From assembly GCA_000719695.1 (NCBI GenBank), contig JOHN01000042.1, positions 7,644 through 71,643 on the forward strand: a stretch of 64,000 bases of DNA, in the 5' to 3' direction. Shown piece by piece: positions 1-7,404 of the stretch; positions within the stretch are counted from its first letter, which is position 1; every line of letters begins with the position of its first letter. A program made the position numbers and the translations under genes. The notes beneath the pieces were generated by a model. The model did no database searches. It was not told where the DNA came from and worked only from the letters and a program-made list of their open reading frames with translations. Source of the stretch: Streptomyces sp. NRRL F-6131 (GTDB lineage Bacteria; Actinomycetota; Actinomycetes; Streptomycetales; Streptomycetaceae).

Positions 1-265
1 GCTTGTCCCAGCGGTCGACGAAGACGCCCGCGAGCGGGCCGACGAACATCACGGCGGCGCTGGTGGCCAGGACGACGCCGCTGACCGCCTGCGGGCCCCA
101 GGACTTCCCCTCGGCGAGCACGGTCGCCACCCAGAGGACGAGCGTGGTGCTGAACACCGCGTCGCCCACCGAGGAGACCGCCTGGCCGAACCAGAGCCGG
201 GTGTAGGTGGGGTTGATGAGGGTCGGCCGGAGCCTGCCCAGGACGGTCGCCGGACGCGCGGTCAT
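1..265 (-). CDS. MFS transporter, N-terminal part (runs off window)
   Basis: Only the first 88 codons are visible; the gene continues beyond position 1. The translation opens MTARPATVLGRLRPTLINP, followed by FGQAVSSVGDAVFSTTLVLW and a second hydrophobic stretch ending GPLAGVFVDRWDK. The last element fits the loop 2-3 motif A (G-x-x-x-D-R-x-x-K/R) of major facilitator drug exporters. The ATG overlaps the TGA of the upstream gene (ATGA), so it is the last gene of the translationally coupled RiPP-type operon. Inference: it exports the mature product or confers self-resistance. Family call is good; substrate is unknown. Confidence 0.8.
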   Translation of the reverse strand, partial: MTARPATVLGRLRPTLINPTYTRLWFGQAVSSVGDAVFSTTLVLWVATVLAEGKSWGPQAVSGVVLATSAAVMFVGPLAGVFVDRWDK

Positions 266-1410
266 GACGCCCGCGCCGTTCCGAGCAGCAGCGTCATCAG
301 GGCGGTCACCAGGGTGGTGTGGTAGGCCTTGGCGAAGTACTCGGCGACCGGGTCGGCGGTGCTCGCCCGGGTGGCCGCGGACCGTCCGGGGATCGAGCCG
401 TCGGGGCGCTGGGCGCGGGCCAGGCAGGCGACGGCCGCGGCGACCGCGGGCGTGCGCGCCGCGTCCGCGCCCAGGCAGACCTGGGTCATGACGAGTTCGG
501 CCGCGAGGTCCCACCAGTCGCGCCGGACGCAGTGGTCGAGCAGCCGGCCGACCAGGGCCGCCGCGCCGGCCGCGGCACCGTCCGGCAGGCCGGGGGCGGT
601 GCGGGCGAAGTCGCTGAGGTAGAAGGCGGAGTGGGTGAGGGCGTACGCCTCCGGGACGGTCACGGGCGGCTCGTCGGGGCGGCCGGCCCCGGCGTCCCGG
701 TGGTCGCGGCGGTCCCCGCGGTCGCGGCGGCGTGCCCGGGCCAGGGCGGTGCCGGGCAGCTCGACCAGGACGTTGCGCCCGGCGAGTTCCGGGTAGGGCT
801 CGAGGGTGTGCGCCACCCCGGCCTTGTCCGCGTAGTAGCGCAGTTCGAGCCGCTGGTAGGCCGAGCGTCCGGCCGGGGCGAGGTCGGCCGCGGCGATCCG
901 GGCGAGTTCGGCCCGGTACGGCACGTCGTCCGTCCCGGTGGGCGCGAGGGCGGCCCAGGCGAGCCGGTACTGGGTGGCGCCGCGCGGCTCGGCGGTGAGC
1001 AGGCGGGGGAAGCCGGGGTGCCGCCAGACGGCCCGGAGCCGGGCGGTCAGGACGGCCCGGCGCGGGTCGTCGCCGGGGTCGAGGCGGGTCCAGCAGTGAG
1101 TGAGCAGCGCGAGTTCCAGCGCGGCCTTGGCGGGCCGGTGCGCGTCTCCCGGCGTTCCCTCCGGCGGTGTGCCGCTCCCGGGCGGGCGGGGCGCGAACGG
1201 GTCGAAGTGGTCGAGGTGGCGGCCGAGCCAGCCGAGGGTGCCGGTGGCGAGCCGTTCCAGGTCGTGCCCGAGTGCGTCGGTGGCGTCGGCGGGATCGGCG
1301 GTACCGGCGGCACCGGTGGTACCGGCGGCGTCGGCGGCATCTCGGCCGGGTTGCTGGCCGGGTTCCTGGCCGGGTTCCTGGCCGGTGCGGAGACCGGGTG
1401 CGGTGGTCAC
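262..1410 (-). CDS. RiPP-cluster protein of unknown function, paralogue 2
   Basis: A 382-residue protein with no assigned function. The GTG start overlaps the TGA of the radical SAM gene (GTGA). The first 60 residues are low-complexity (Gly/Gln/Pro, then Ala/Asp/Thr). The rest resembles the product of 2597-3577: both have a W-x-x-x-H segment near the start, LELRYYAD or LETRYYAE in the middle, FYLSDFA or FHLADFG, then LARAQRPDGSIPGRSA or LLAEAQSPDGAVPGRSA, ending in a hydrophobic segment after SYQSTLV or AYHTTLV. The Q-x-P-D-G piece recalls alpha/alpha-toroid repeats. From memory this may match an actinobacterial DUF (DUF6895), unverified. Role inferred from context: leader binding, scaffold or tailoring partner of the radical SAM enzyme. 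Confidence 0.75.
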   Translation of the reverse strand: MTTAPGLRTGQEPGQEPGQQPGRDAADAAGTTGAAGTADPADATDALGHDLERLATGTLGWLGRHLDHFDPFAPRPPGSGTPPEGTPGDAHRPAKAALELALLTHCWTRLDPGDDPRRAVLTARLRAVWRHPGFPRLLTAEPRGATQYRLAWAALAPTGTDDVPYRAELARIAAADLAPAGRSAYQRLELRYYADKAGVAHTLEPYPELAGRNVLVELPGTALARARRRDRGDRRDHRDAGAGRPDEPPVTVPEAYALTHSAFYLSDFARTAPGLPDGAAAGAAALVGRLLDHCVRRDWWDLAAELVMTQVCLGADAARTPAVAAAVACLARAQRPDGSIPGRSAATRASTADPVAEYFAKAYHTTLVTALMTLLLGTARAS

Positions 1411-2600
1411 AGGCGCCCCGTCTCGTCCAGGTAGTCGAGCAGCGCGGCGTCCACCGCGTCGTGGAACGCGGCGAGCGTGCGCCGGTCCTCGTCCCGCCGG
1501 TAGAGGTCCTCGCAGCCGACCCAGCGGTCCCGGGTGAGCGCGCCCGGCAGGTAGCCGCCGGTGACGGTGCCGACCTCCCAGTCCGGCTTGCCCGCCGTCT
1601 CCCAGCAGCTGGCGAGCGTGCCGTCGGCGCTGACCACCGCGCCGTACCGGCCGTCGCCGTGCCCGCAGGTGGCGCAGGGCCGGTGGGCCTGCGGGCGGGT
1701 GACGCCGAAGCCGAGGTCGAGCGCCCGGCGCTGCCAGCGGGTGAACCGCGCGGACAGGTCGCCGGTGTGCCGCAGGTCGTTGCCGTAGCCGACCCCGACA
1801 TCGCCGATCTGGGCGAAGTACAGGGTGCAGCGGGCCGGGTCGAGCGAGCCGGCGAGGCGGTCGATCAGGGAGTCGACGCCCCGGTAGGTCTCCTGCGAGA
1901 CGTTGACCCGGAAGAGCCAGCGCAACGGGGACACTTCGCCGGCGCGGGCGAGGTTGCCGACGATGGTGTCGAAGGTCCCGCCGCCCTCGGAGCGGCGGAT
2001 CCGGATCCGGTCGTGGTCCGGACGGTCGCCGTCGAAGGTGACCTGGACGGAGCGCAGGCCGCGCTCGGCGAGTCCGGCGGCGAGCGCGGGGGTCAGCAGG
2101 GTGGCGTTGGAGATCATCCAGGCGGAGGCGAGGCCGTGGTCGGCGGCGCGTTCGAGCAGGTCCAGGCACCCGCGCGGGTTGAGCAGGGGCTCGCCGCCGA
2201 ACAGCAGGATGCGGAGCTTCTCCAGGCCGGCGGCGGCCATCTGCCGGTCGGTGAAGTCGAGGATCTCGGTGATGGTCAGCGCGGTCAGGCGTTTGCGGGC
2301 GATCCGGGGCGGCCGACTGCCGCCGTCCGCGTCCTGGCCGGTGTTCTGGAAGCAGTAGCCGCAGCCGAGGTTGCAGTGGGTGCTGGTGAGCACGGTCAGC
2401 GCGTAGCTGCGCGGGGCCGGGGCGGTCAGCAGCCCGCGTTCGCGCAACGTGCGTTCGGTGCCGGGGTGCAGGGCGCCGTCGGGGGTCAGCTGGCCGGGGC
2501 GCAGCCGGGCGAGGCCGCCGCCGGGACCGAGGAACCACCAGTTCCGCTCGCCCTGGAGGATGCGGGCACCGGTCGCCGTGCCGGCCTGCGTCGGGCTCAT
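1407..2600 (-). CDS. radical SAM RiPP maturase with SPASM-like tail
   Basis: 397 residues, about the usual size for SPASM-type peptide maturases. The radical SAM cluster motif CNLGCGYC is at Cys76, Cys80 and Cys83, and the SAM-binding GGEP at residues 135-138. The C-terminal third has Cys309 and Cys312 (CATC), Cys332 (in TLASCWE) and Cys363 (WVGCED), a reduced SPASM/twitch set that could hold an auxiliary Fe-S cluster. Residues 1-60 precede the barrel and may contact the leader peptide. ATGA overlap with the upstream gene and GTGA overlap with the downstream gene show tight coupling. Inference: it modifies the 44-residue peptide at 5017-5151, perhaps at its only Cys or the Asn pair. The reaction cannot be read from sequence. 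Confidence 0.9.
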   Translation of the reverse strand: MSPTQAGTATGARILQGERNWWFLGPGGGLARLRPGQLTPDGALHPGTERTLRERGLLTAPAPRSYALTVLTSTHCNLGCGYCFQNTGQDADGGSRPPRIARKRLTALTITEILDFTDRQMAAAGLEKLRILLFGGEPLLNPRGCLDLLERAADHGLASAWMISNATLLTPALAAGLAERGLRSVQVTFDGDRPDHDRIRIRRSEGGGTFDTIVGNLARAGEVSPLRWLFRVNVSQETYRGVDSLIDRLAGSLDPARCTLYFAQIGDVGVGYGNDLRHTGDLSARFTRWQRRALDLGFGVTRPQAHRPCATCGHGDGRYGAVVSADGTLASCWETAGKPDWEVGTVTGGYLPGALTRDRWVGCEDLYRRDEDRRTLAAFHDAVDAALLDYLDETGRL

Positions 2601-3577
2601 CGGGCACCGGCCTGCGCCGGGGCGGCCACTGCCGTTCCTGACGGGCCGTCAGCTCGGTTCCGCCGCAGTATGATCACCGTCGCCAGGGCCACCACCAGGG
2701 TCGACTGGTAGGACTTCCGGAAGAACTCGACCGGGGTCGCGCCCGCGGCCGCCCGGTCGGTGGCGGAGCGACCGGGGACGGCGCCGTCGGGCGACTGGGC
2801 CTCGGCGAGCAGGCGCAGGCCGGCCGCGCCGGAGGGGGTGCTCAGCGGGTCGAGGCCGAGGCAGTGCTGGGCGAGCAGCAGTTTGCCCGTGAGGTCCCAC
2901 TCGCCGCGCCGGACGGACTCCTCGGTGAGCCGCTCGACCCGGTCGCGGGCGTGCGCGAGGTCGGCCGCCTCCAGGCCCGGCCCGCGGAAGCCGAAGTCGG
3001 CGAGGTGGAAGACCGTGTGGGTCACGTTGCACACGTCGAGCTCGGCCGCGGGTCGGCCGTCGGCGTGCTGGGCCAGCCGGCTGATCCGGTACAGCTCCGG
3101 GTAGTCCAGCAATCGGTGCGGGACGGCGGCGAGTTCGGCGTAGTAGCGGGTTTCCAGGTGCAGGTACGGCGACTTGCGGCGCGGTGTCAGGAGGTCTCCG
3201 GCCGTCGCCTCGGCGAGGGCCGCGCGGTGCGGGCCGTCGGTGGCGAGGCCGGGCGGGGCGAGTGCGCCGTGCATCAGCTGGAACTGCCGGGCGTAGCGCG
3301 GCTCGACGGTGAGCAGGCGCGGGTGGTCGGGGTCGCGCCAGACCTGGTCGACGGTCTCGGCGACGGGGGCCAGGTCCGGGTCCGCCGGGGCGGCCAGGGC
3401 CCAGCAGCGGCGCAGCAGGGCGAGTTGCAGCAGCGCCTTGACCCGCGGGGTCACCGGCAGCTCGGCCCGACCGGACGTTCCGTCAAGGTAGCCGCAGTGC
3501 AGGCCGATCCACTGTCGTGCGCCCGCCGAGAGGCTCGCCAAGGCCGCGCGGTCCGGGCCGGCTGATCGAGTACCCAT
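2597..3577 (-). CDS. RiPP-cluster protein of unknown function, paralogue 1
   Basis: 326 residues, paralogous to the product of 262-1410. The start ATG has AAGGGAGA six bases upstream, and the N-terminus (GARQWIGLHCGYLDG) aligns with the paralogue, which supports this start even though it lies 95 bases inside the 3' end of the glycosyltransferase gene. Landmarks are RLLTVEPRYARQFQL, LHLETRYYAE, VTHTVFHLADFG and AQSPDGAVPGRSA, then a hydrophobic stretch TLVVALATVIIL near the C-terminus. No catalytic signature is recognised. Two copies flanking one maturase suggest a heteromeric complex or two separate tailoring steps. Function unknown; possible DUF6895 member from memory only. Confidence 0.8.
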   Translation of the reverse strand: MGTRSAGPDRAALASLSAGARQWIGLHCGYLDGTSGRAELPVTPRVKALLQLALLRRCWALAAPADPDLAPVAETVDQVWRDPDHPRLLTVEPRYARQFQLMHGALAPPGLATDGPHRAALAEATAGDLLTPRRKSPYLHLETRYYAELAAVPHRLLDYPELYRISRLAQHADGRPAAELDVCNVTHTVFHLADFGFRGPGLEAADLAHARDRVERLTEESVRRGEWDLTGKLLLAQHCLGLDPLSTPSGAAGLRLLAEAQSPDGAVPGRSATDRAAAGATPVEFFRKSYQSTLVVALATVIILRRNRADGPSGTAVAAPAQAGAR

Positions 3578-4874
3578 GGTTCTCCCTTGAGGTTGCGGGC
3601 TGCTGGGCGGGCTGTCCGGCGATCCGTTCGACGAGGTCGGCGGCGCGGTGCGGGCCGTCGGTCGCGGCCTCGGCGAGCCGCCGGCCGAGGCGGCGGGCGT
3701 GGGTGCGCAGCCGCTCGTCCCGCCAGGCCGCGTCGAGCAGCCCGGCCGGGTCCGGTCCCGGGGTGCGCGGGAGGTGGACGGCGGCTCCGGCGCGCAGCAG
3801 GGCGCCGGCCAGGACGGGCTGCTCGGAGCCGTTCGGGGTGACGCCGAGCGGCCGACCGCGCAGCAGGGCGCCGAGGACGGGGGCGGAGGTGCCGGCGGTC
3901 AGCACGAATCCGGCCCGGTCGACGAGCGGCCCCAGCCAGGGCTTGCGGACGAGCAGGATGTCGGCGTCCGGGGCGGGCCTCGGGTCGCCGGTGCGGCCCT
4001 GTTCCACCACGGCCTGGTGGCGGCCGCCGGTGAAGGTCGCGTTGAGCCGGGGCCACGGGGTGCCGCCGCCGAAGAAGCGGCCGAGGTGGACGTAGACGAC
4101 GGGTTTGCCGCTGCGCGCCAAGGCGGCGTCGACGGCGGCGAGTTCGGCGGGGTCGGCGGCGGGCTCCCAGGGCAGCGGGCCCACGTGGTGCACCCGCTCG
4201 GGCAACTCGGCTCCGGGGTACTCCAGTTCGGGGTCGCCCCGGAGCAGTAGCGCGTCGCCGAGCAGTGGGTCGCCGGGCAGCAGGTCACCGGGCGGCGGGT
4301 CACCGGGCGGCGGGCCGCCGGGTGTCGGGCCGCTCTCCCGGACCTCGGCGTTCGCGCCGGCCGCCGCGCGCGACCGGGTCGACGCCCAGCGGGACGGCCG
4401 CCCGGCGAGCCCGGCCTCCTCGCGGGTCGCCCGGTAGAGCGCCAGCGTCTCCACCGTCCGGTTCGCCCTGCTTCGGCCGTACTGCGGTTCGCCCTCGCCG
4501 CCGGAGCGGTACGTCCAGAGGTGGATCGAGAGGCCCAGCACGACCACCGGGACGTCCAGGGTCTCCGCCGCGAGCAGCGCGCCGTTGCAGAGCACGGAGG
4601 TGACCAGCAGGTCGGCGCGGGCCTGCCGGGCGGCGCGCACGACGGCACGGAACTGGGCGAGGCCGGTGACGCCCCAGCGCGCGGCGGAGAACGCCCGCTC
4701 GCCGCCGAACTCCTCCGCCGCCGCGAACGGCAGGCCGGCCTCGGCCGCGAACGGTGCGGCGCCGGCACGGCCGAGCACCGAGACCCGGTGGCCGCGGCAC
4801 CGCAGTTCGCGCCCGACGGCGAGCGCCGGGTAGAGGTAGCCGCCGTCACTGAGCGGGCAGAGCAGGACGTTCAC
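3483..4874 (-). CDS. GT1-family glycosyltransferase (GT-B fold)
   Basis: 463 residues from the chosen GTG start, preceded by GGAGG. The N-terminus VNVLLCPLSDGGYLYPALAV is the first strand and glycine loop of GT-B enzymes of the macrolide/flavonoid type, while the longer frame to 4949 only adds a Pro/Arg-rich tail. The C-terminal donor half contains KPVVYVHLGRFFGGG, FVLTAGTSAPVLGALLRGRP and SEQPVLAGALLRAGAAVHL, corresponding to the usual TxGS strand and the sugar-nucleotide loop. A Pro/Gly repeat (PGDPPPGD, PGDLLPGD) sits between the two halves. The last about 31 codons overlap the next gene. Next to a RiPP precursor it implies glycosylation of the peptide, an uncommon modification. Acceptor and sugar are unknown. 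Confidence 0.85.
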   Translation of the reverse strand: MNVLLCPLSDGGYLYPALAVGRELRCRGHRVSVLGRAGAAPFAAEAGLPFAAAEEFGGERAFSAARWGVTGLAQFRAVVRAARQARADLLVTSVLCNGALLAAETLDVPVVVLGLSIHLWTYRSGGEGEPQYGRSRANRTVETLALYRATREEAGLAGRPSRWASTRSRAAAGANAEVRESGPTPGGPPPGDPPPGDLLPGDPLLGDALLLRGDPELEYPGAELPERVHHVGPLPWEPAADPAELAAVDAALARSGKPVVYVHLGRFFGGGTPWPRLNATFTGGRHQAVVEQGRTGDPRPAPDADILLVRKPWLGPLVDRAGFVLTAGTSAPVLGALLRGRPLGVTPNGSEQPVLAGALLRAGAAVHLPRTPGPDPAGLLDAAWRDERLRTHARRLGRRLAEAATDGPHRAADLVERIAGQPAQQPATSRENHGYSISRPGPRGLGEPLGGRTTVDRPALRLP

Positions 4875-4958
4875 AGGACCTCCGGGCCGGGGGCGGCGGT
4901 CGGGGACGGCACTCGGGGGCGGGAGCGGCCGAGCGGGCCACCCGGTCACCGGCGGTTT

Positions 4959-4980
4959 CGGGCCGGGACCGGACGGCCCG
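4959..4980 (-). promoter_or_regulatory. short stem-loop between precursor gene and glycosyltransferase gene
   Basis: CGGGCCG (4959-4965) and CGGCCCG (4974-4980) form a seven-pair stem with an eight-base loop, 37 bases after the precursor stop. There is no T-tract. In RiPP operons a weak hairpin after the peptide gene often lets most transcripts stop, so the peptide is made in excess of its enzymes; that role is inferred here. Confidence 0.4.
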
Positions 4981-5016
4981 CTCAGGCGTCATGGCTCGAC
5001 GACCGGACGGATCGGA

Positions 5017-5151
5017 TCAGAGCGCCGCGCTGTTGTTGATGATGCAGATGTCGTCGACGACACCGTCGTCCTCGACCTCGACACCGTGCGCGACGACGTC
5101 GACGTCCTCGTCCTCGGCCCCGGTCTGCTCCGGGTTGATGGAGTCGCTCAT
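5017..5151 (-). CDS. RiPP precursor-like peptide (44 aa)
   Basis: A short gene with a strong ribosome binding site (AGGGAGG, five bases before ATG) encoding 44 residues. The N-terminal 34 residues start MSDSINPEQTGAEDED and are very acidic (Asp/Glu/Val), like a leader. The C-terminal part DDICIINNSAAL is hydrophobic and polar, with a single Cys36, Ile35/37/38 and Asn39-Asn40-Ser41, like a core. The gene stands first in the biosynthetic operon (glycosyltransferase, radical SAM, two paralogues, exporter) and directly behind a SARP-type promoter. I do not recognise the family. With one Cys, a lanthionine ring system is unlikely; a sactionine-type thioether, a side-chain C-C crosslink or S/O/N-glycosylation remain open. 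The cleavage site is unknown. Confidence 0.8.
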   Translation of the reverse strand: MSDSINPEQTGAEDEDVDVVAHGVEVEDDGVVDDICIINNSAAL

Positions 5152-5199
5152 GCTGACCTCCCTCTGCAGTGCGGCGTCCGCTACGCCGGCCCGGGCAGA

Positions 5200-5253
5200 A
5201 ACCTAGGGACCTCCGGTATGGCGGCGATTAGCGGGCGGTTCGATTTCGGTATG
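5200..5253 (-). promoter_or_regulatory. SARP-type promoter of the precursor operon
   Basis: On the minus strand four heptamers lie at exact 11-bp pitch: CATACCG (5253-5247), CGAACCG (5242-5236), CTAATCG (5231-5225) and CATACCG (5220-5214), the first and last identical and 33 bp apart. Eight bases after the last heptamer comes TAGGTT (5205-5200), a fair -10 box, and there is no clear -35. Heptamers at 11-bp spacing ending 8 bp before the -10 are the hallmark of SARP-activated promoters such as those of ActII-ORF4 targets. Predicted transcription start is near 5193, giving a leader of about 40 nt. The likely activator is the SARP encoded just upstream. Confidence 0.7.
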
Positions 5254-5306
5254 ACGGTCGGTCAGATGCCCCTCAGGGCCTGTCGATCTCCGCGCCACGC
5301 ACGGTT

Positions 5307-7211
5307 TCAGCGCTGGTGGGCCGGCACCCGGTCGGCGGTCCGGGCGGCCCGTTCCCGGGCGTACGCGTACAACAGCGCCGGCATCTCGTACCGCACGGTG
5401 TGGGCGAGCCCCTCCGCACCGGCGACGGTGAGCAGGCTGGCCTCCAGGAGGTCCTCCAGCACCCGCACGGCCGTCCCCGGGTCGCAGTCCAGGGCCGCGG
5501 CGGCGCGGTCCAGGGTGAACACCGGGCGGGCCAGCAGGCCGAGCCGCAGCACCGCCCAGTGCGCGGCCTCCGGCAGCTCTCCGACCGACTCGGCCAGCCG
5601 CACCCGCACCAGCGGGTCGCCGCCGCACAACTCGTCCAGCAGGGCCCGCCCGCCGGTCAGCCGCGCGCCGTACTCCCCCAGCGGGACGTGCCGCAGGAAC
5701 GCCAGCCGGTCGGCGACCAGCCGCACCCCGAGCGGCAGCAGTCCGGTCGCCCGGACGATCCGGGCCGCGGACTCCCGGTCCGCGTCGACCCGTTCGGCAC
5801 CGATCGTCCGGCCGAGGACCTCCACTGCCTCCTCCACCGTGAAGGGCGGCAGCCAGAGCCGGTGGGCGCCCTCCAGCCCGATCAGCCGGGGCCGGGCGGT
5901 GACCACGACGGCGCTCTCCCCGGCCTCCGGCAGCAGCGGCCGGACCTCCGACTCCCGGCGGGCGTCGTCGACCACCACCAGCGCGCGCCGCCCGGTCAGC
6001 CACAACTGCCAGGCCCAGCGCGGATCGGACGGCTCCGCGGGCGGCGGCGCGGCCGGTGGCCCGTCCCGTCCGCCGGGGGCCGTGGCGGCCAGCAGCTGAC
6101 GCAGCACGTCCTCCAGCGGGCGCAACCGGCCGTCCTCGCCGCGCAGTCGCACGAACAGCCGGCCGTCCGGGAAGTGCTCGGCGAGCCGGTGCGCGGTGTG
6201 GACGGCGAGCGCGGTCTTGCCCGCGCCGAGCGGTCCGGTCACCACGGCCAGCCGGCCGGCGTCCCCCGTGAGCACCTCGGTCAGCCGGCGGACGGCGCAG
6301 GCGCGGCCGGTGAACGCGGCCGGAGCGGTGGGCAGCAGGTTCGGCGGCGCCGGGCGGTGCGGACGCGGTGCCGGTGGCGGCCGCAGCTCGACGGGGGCGG
6401 TGGGGCGCGGTGGCACCGGACCGGGCTCGCAGAGCAGCGAGCGGTAGAAGCGGGCCAGCGCGGGGCTGGGCGGCAGGCCGAGTTCGTGGGCCAGCGCCTG
6501 CCGCAACTCGTCGTAGACGGCGAGCGCCTCGGAGCGCCGCCCGGCCTGGCACAACGCGGTCATCTGCAGCATGCGCAGCCGTTCGCGCAGGGGGTGCCGC
6601 TGGGCGGTCTCGGTGGCGCGCTCGATCGCCTCCGCCCCGCGGCCGGCGGCGAGTTCGGCGTCCAGCCAGTCCTCGAACACACCGAGGAAGCGGCGGTCCA
6701 GGCGCTGCGCGGCGGCGTCGATCAGCGGGACGTCCCGGAACCCGTCGAGCGCCGAGCCGCGCCACAGCCCCAGCGCCTCGCCGAGCGCCCCGGCCCGGGC
6801 GCGCTGTTCGAAGCGGAGCGCGTCCAGCTCCCCCTCGGCGGTGTGCAGGACGTAGCCGCCGGCGCGGTGGCTGATCCGGGTGACCTCCCCGGCCCGCGCA
6901 CCGGGCTGCGCCCCCGTCTCGGCGCCCGCCTGGGCGCCGGTCCGGGCGCCCGTCTGCGCGCCGGTGGGTGCACCGCACTCGGGACCGGCCAGTCGGCGCA
7001 GCCCCGACACGTACACCTGGAGGTTCTTCCGGGCGGTGCGCGGCGGCGCGTCGTCCCACAGCGCCTCGACCAGTGAGTCGGCCGACAAGCGGGTGTTCGC
7101 GTGCGACAGCAGTGCCGCCAGGAGAATCTGCTGTTTCCGCGATCCCGGGTCGACCGCACGGCCGTTCTCCAGCACGCGCAGCGGCCCGAGAATCCCGAAT
7201 CTGACCGTCAT
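5307..7211 (-). CDS. AfsR/SARP-family regulator with NB-ARC domain
   Basis: 634 residues. Residues 1 to about 125 form the OmpR-like winged helix of SARPs (FGILGPLRVLENGRAVDPGS, then LVEALWDDAPPRTARKNLQVY), interrupted in the wing by a repetitive Gly/Ala/Thr insert made of TGAQ/TGAR units. Residues about 130-265 are the bacterial transcriptional activation domain. A Pro-rich linker leads to an NB-ARC ATPase domain with the P-loop GPLGAGKT near 325-332, VVVDDAR as Walker B and GLLPLGVRL further on. The TPR region of full-length AfsR is absent. The ATG starts one base after the stop of the LuxR-type gene, so the two are coupled. It most likely activates the precursor promoter at 5200-5253. Confidence 0.9.
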   Translation of the reverse strand: MTVRFGILGPLRVLENGRAVDPGSRKQQILLAALLSHANTRLSADSLVEALWDDAPPRTARKNLQVYVSGLRRLAGPECGAPTGAQTGARTGAQAGAETGAQPGARAGEVTRISHRAGGYVLHTAEGELDALRFEQRARAGALGEALGLWRGSALDGFRDVPLIDAAAQRLDRRFLGVFEDWLDAELAAGRGAEAIERATETAQRHPLRERLRMLQMTALCQAGRRSEALAVYDELRQALAHELGLPPSPALARFYRSLLCEPGPVPPRPTAPVELRPPPAPRPHRPAPPNLLPTAPAAFTGRACAVRRLTEVLTGDAGRLAVVTGPLGAGKTALAVHTAHRLAEHFPDGRLFVRLRGEDGRLRPLEDVLRQLLAATAPGGRDGPPAAPPPAEPSDPRWAWQLWLTGRRALVVVDDARRESEVRPLLPEAGESAVVVTARPRLIGLEGAHRLWLPPFTVEEAVEVLGRTIGAERVDADRESAARIVRATGLLPLGVRLVADRLAFLRHVPLGEYGARLTGGRALLDELCGGDPLVRVRLAESVGELPEAAHWAVLRLGLLARPVFTLDRAAAALDCDPGTAVRVLEDLLEASLLTVAGAEGLAHTVRYEMPALLYAYARERAARTADRVPAHQR

Positions 7212-7212
7212 C

Positions 7213-7404
7213 TCACGCCAACTTGATGACGAAGGAATGCCCTTCCACCTCGGCGTCCGAAACGGCGTCGAGCCGTTGTTTGACGGAATTGAGGACGGTC
7301 ACCTCGTCCTCGGTGAGCCGGGACAGCACGTCCCGCTGCTCCAGTGTCAGCAGGTCGACCGGGTTGCCCGCCTGCCGGAGGGCGTCGAGGGCGTCGAATG
7401 TCAT
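7213..7404 (-). CDS. possible separate 63-aa leader-like peptide (internal start)
   Basis: ATG at 7404 is preceded by GAAGGAGGGGACC, the best ribosome binding site in this neighbourhood, inside the LuxR-type frame and with no stop between. Translation from here gives 63 residues: MTFDALDALRQAGNPVDLL, an amphipathic helix with LTEDEVTVLNSVKQRLDAV, and a tail EVEGHSFVIKLA. The helical acidic body and short hydrophobic tail fit a leader-core layout, so it could be a second precursor or a leader-recognition partner rather than part of the regulator. Whether both products are made cannot be told from sequence. Confidence 0.5.
   Translation of the reverse strand: MTFDALDALRQAGNPVDLLTLEQRDVLSRLTEDEVTVLNSVKQRLDAVSDAEVEGHSFVIKLA

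Noticed and set aside
262..2607. A single 781-codon gene covering the radical SAM gene and its downstream paralogue
   Set aside because: The first 399 codons are a shadow of the radical SAM gene; the real downstream gene starts at the GTG at 1410 overlapping the radical SAM stop.
3573..4949. Start of the glycosyltransferase at 4949
   Set aside because: The extra 25 residues are Pro/Arg-rich and unlike GT-B enzymes; GTG at 4874 has GGAGG and begins directly with the first beta strand.
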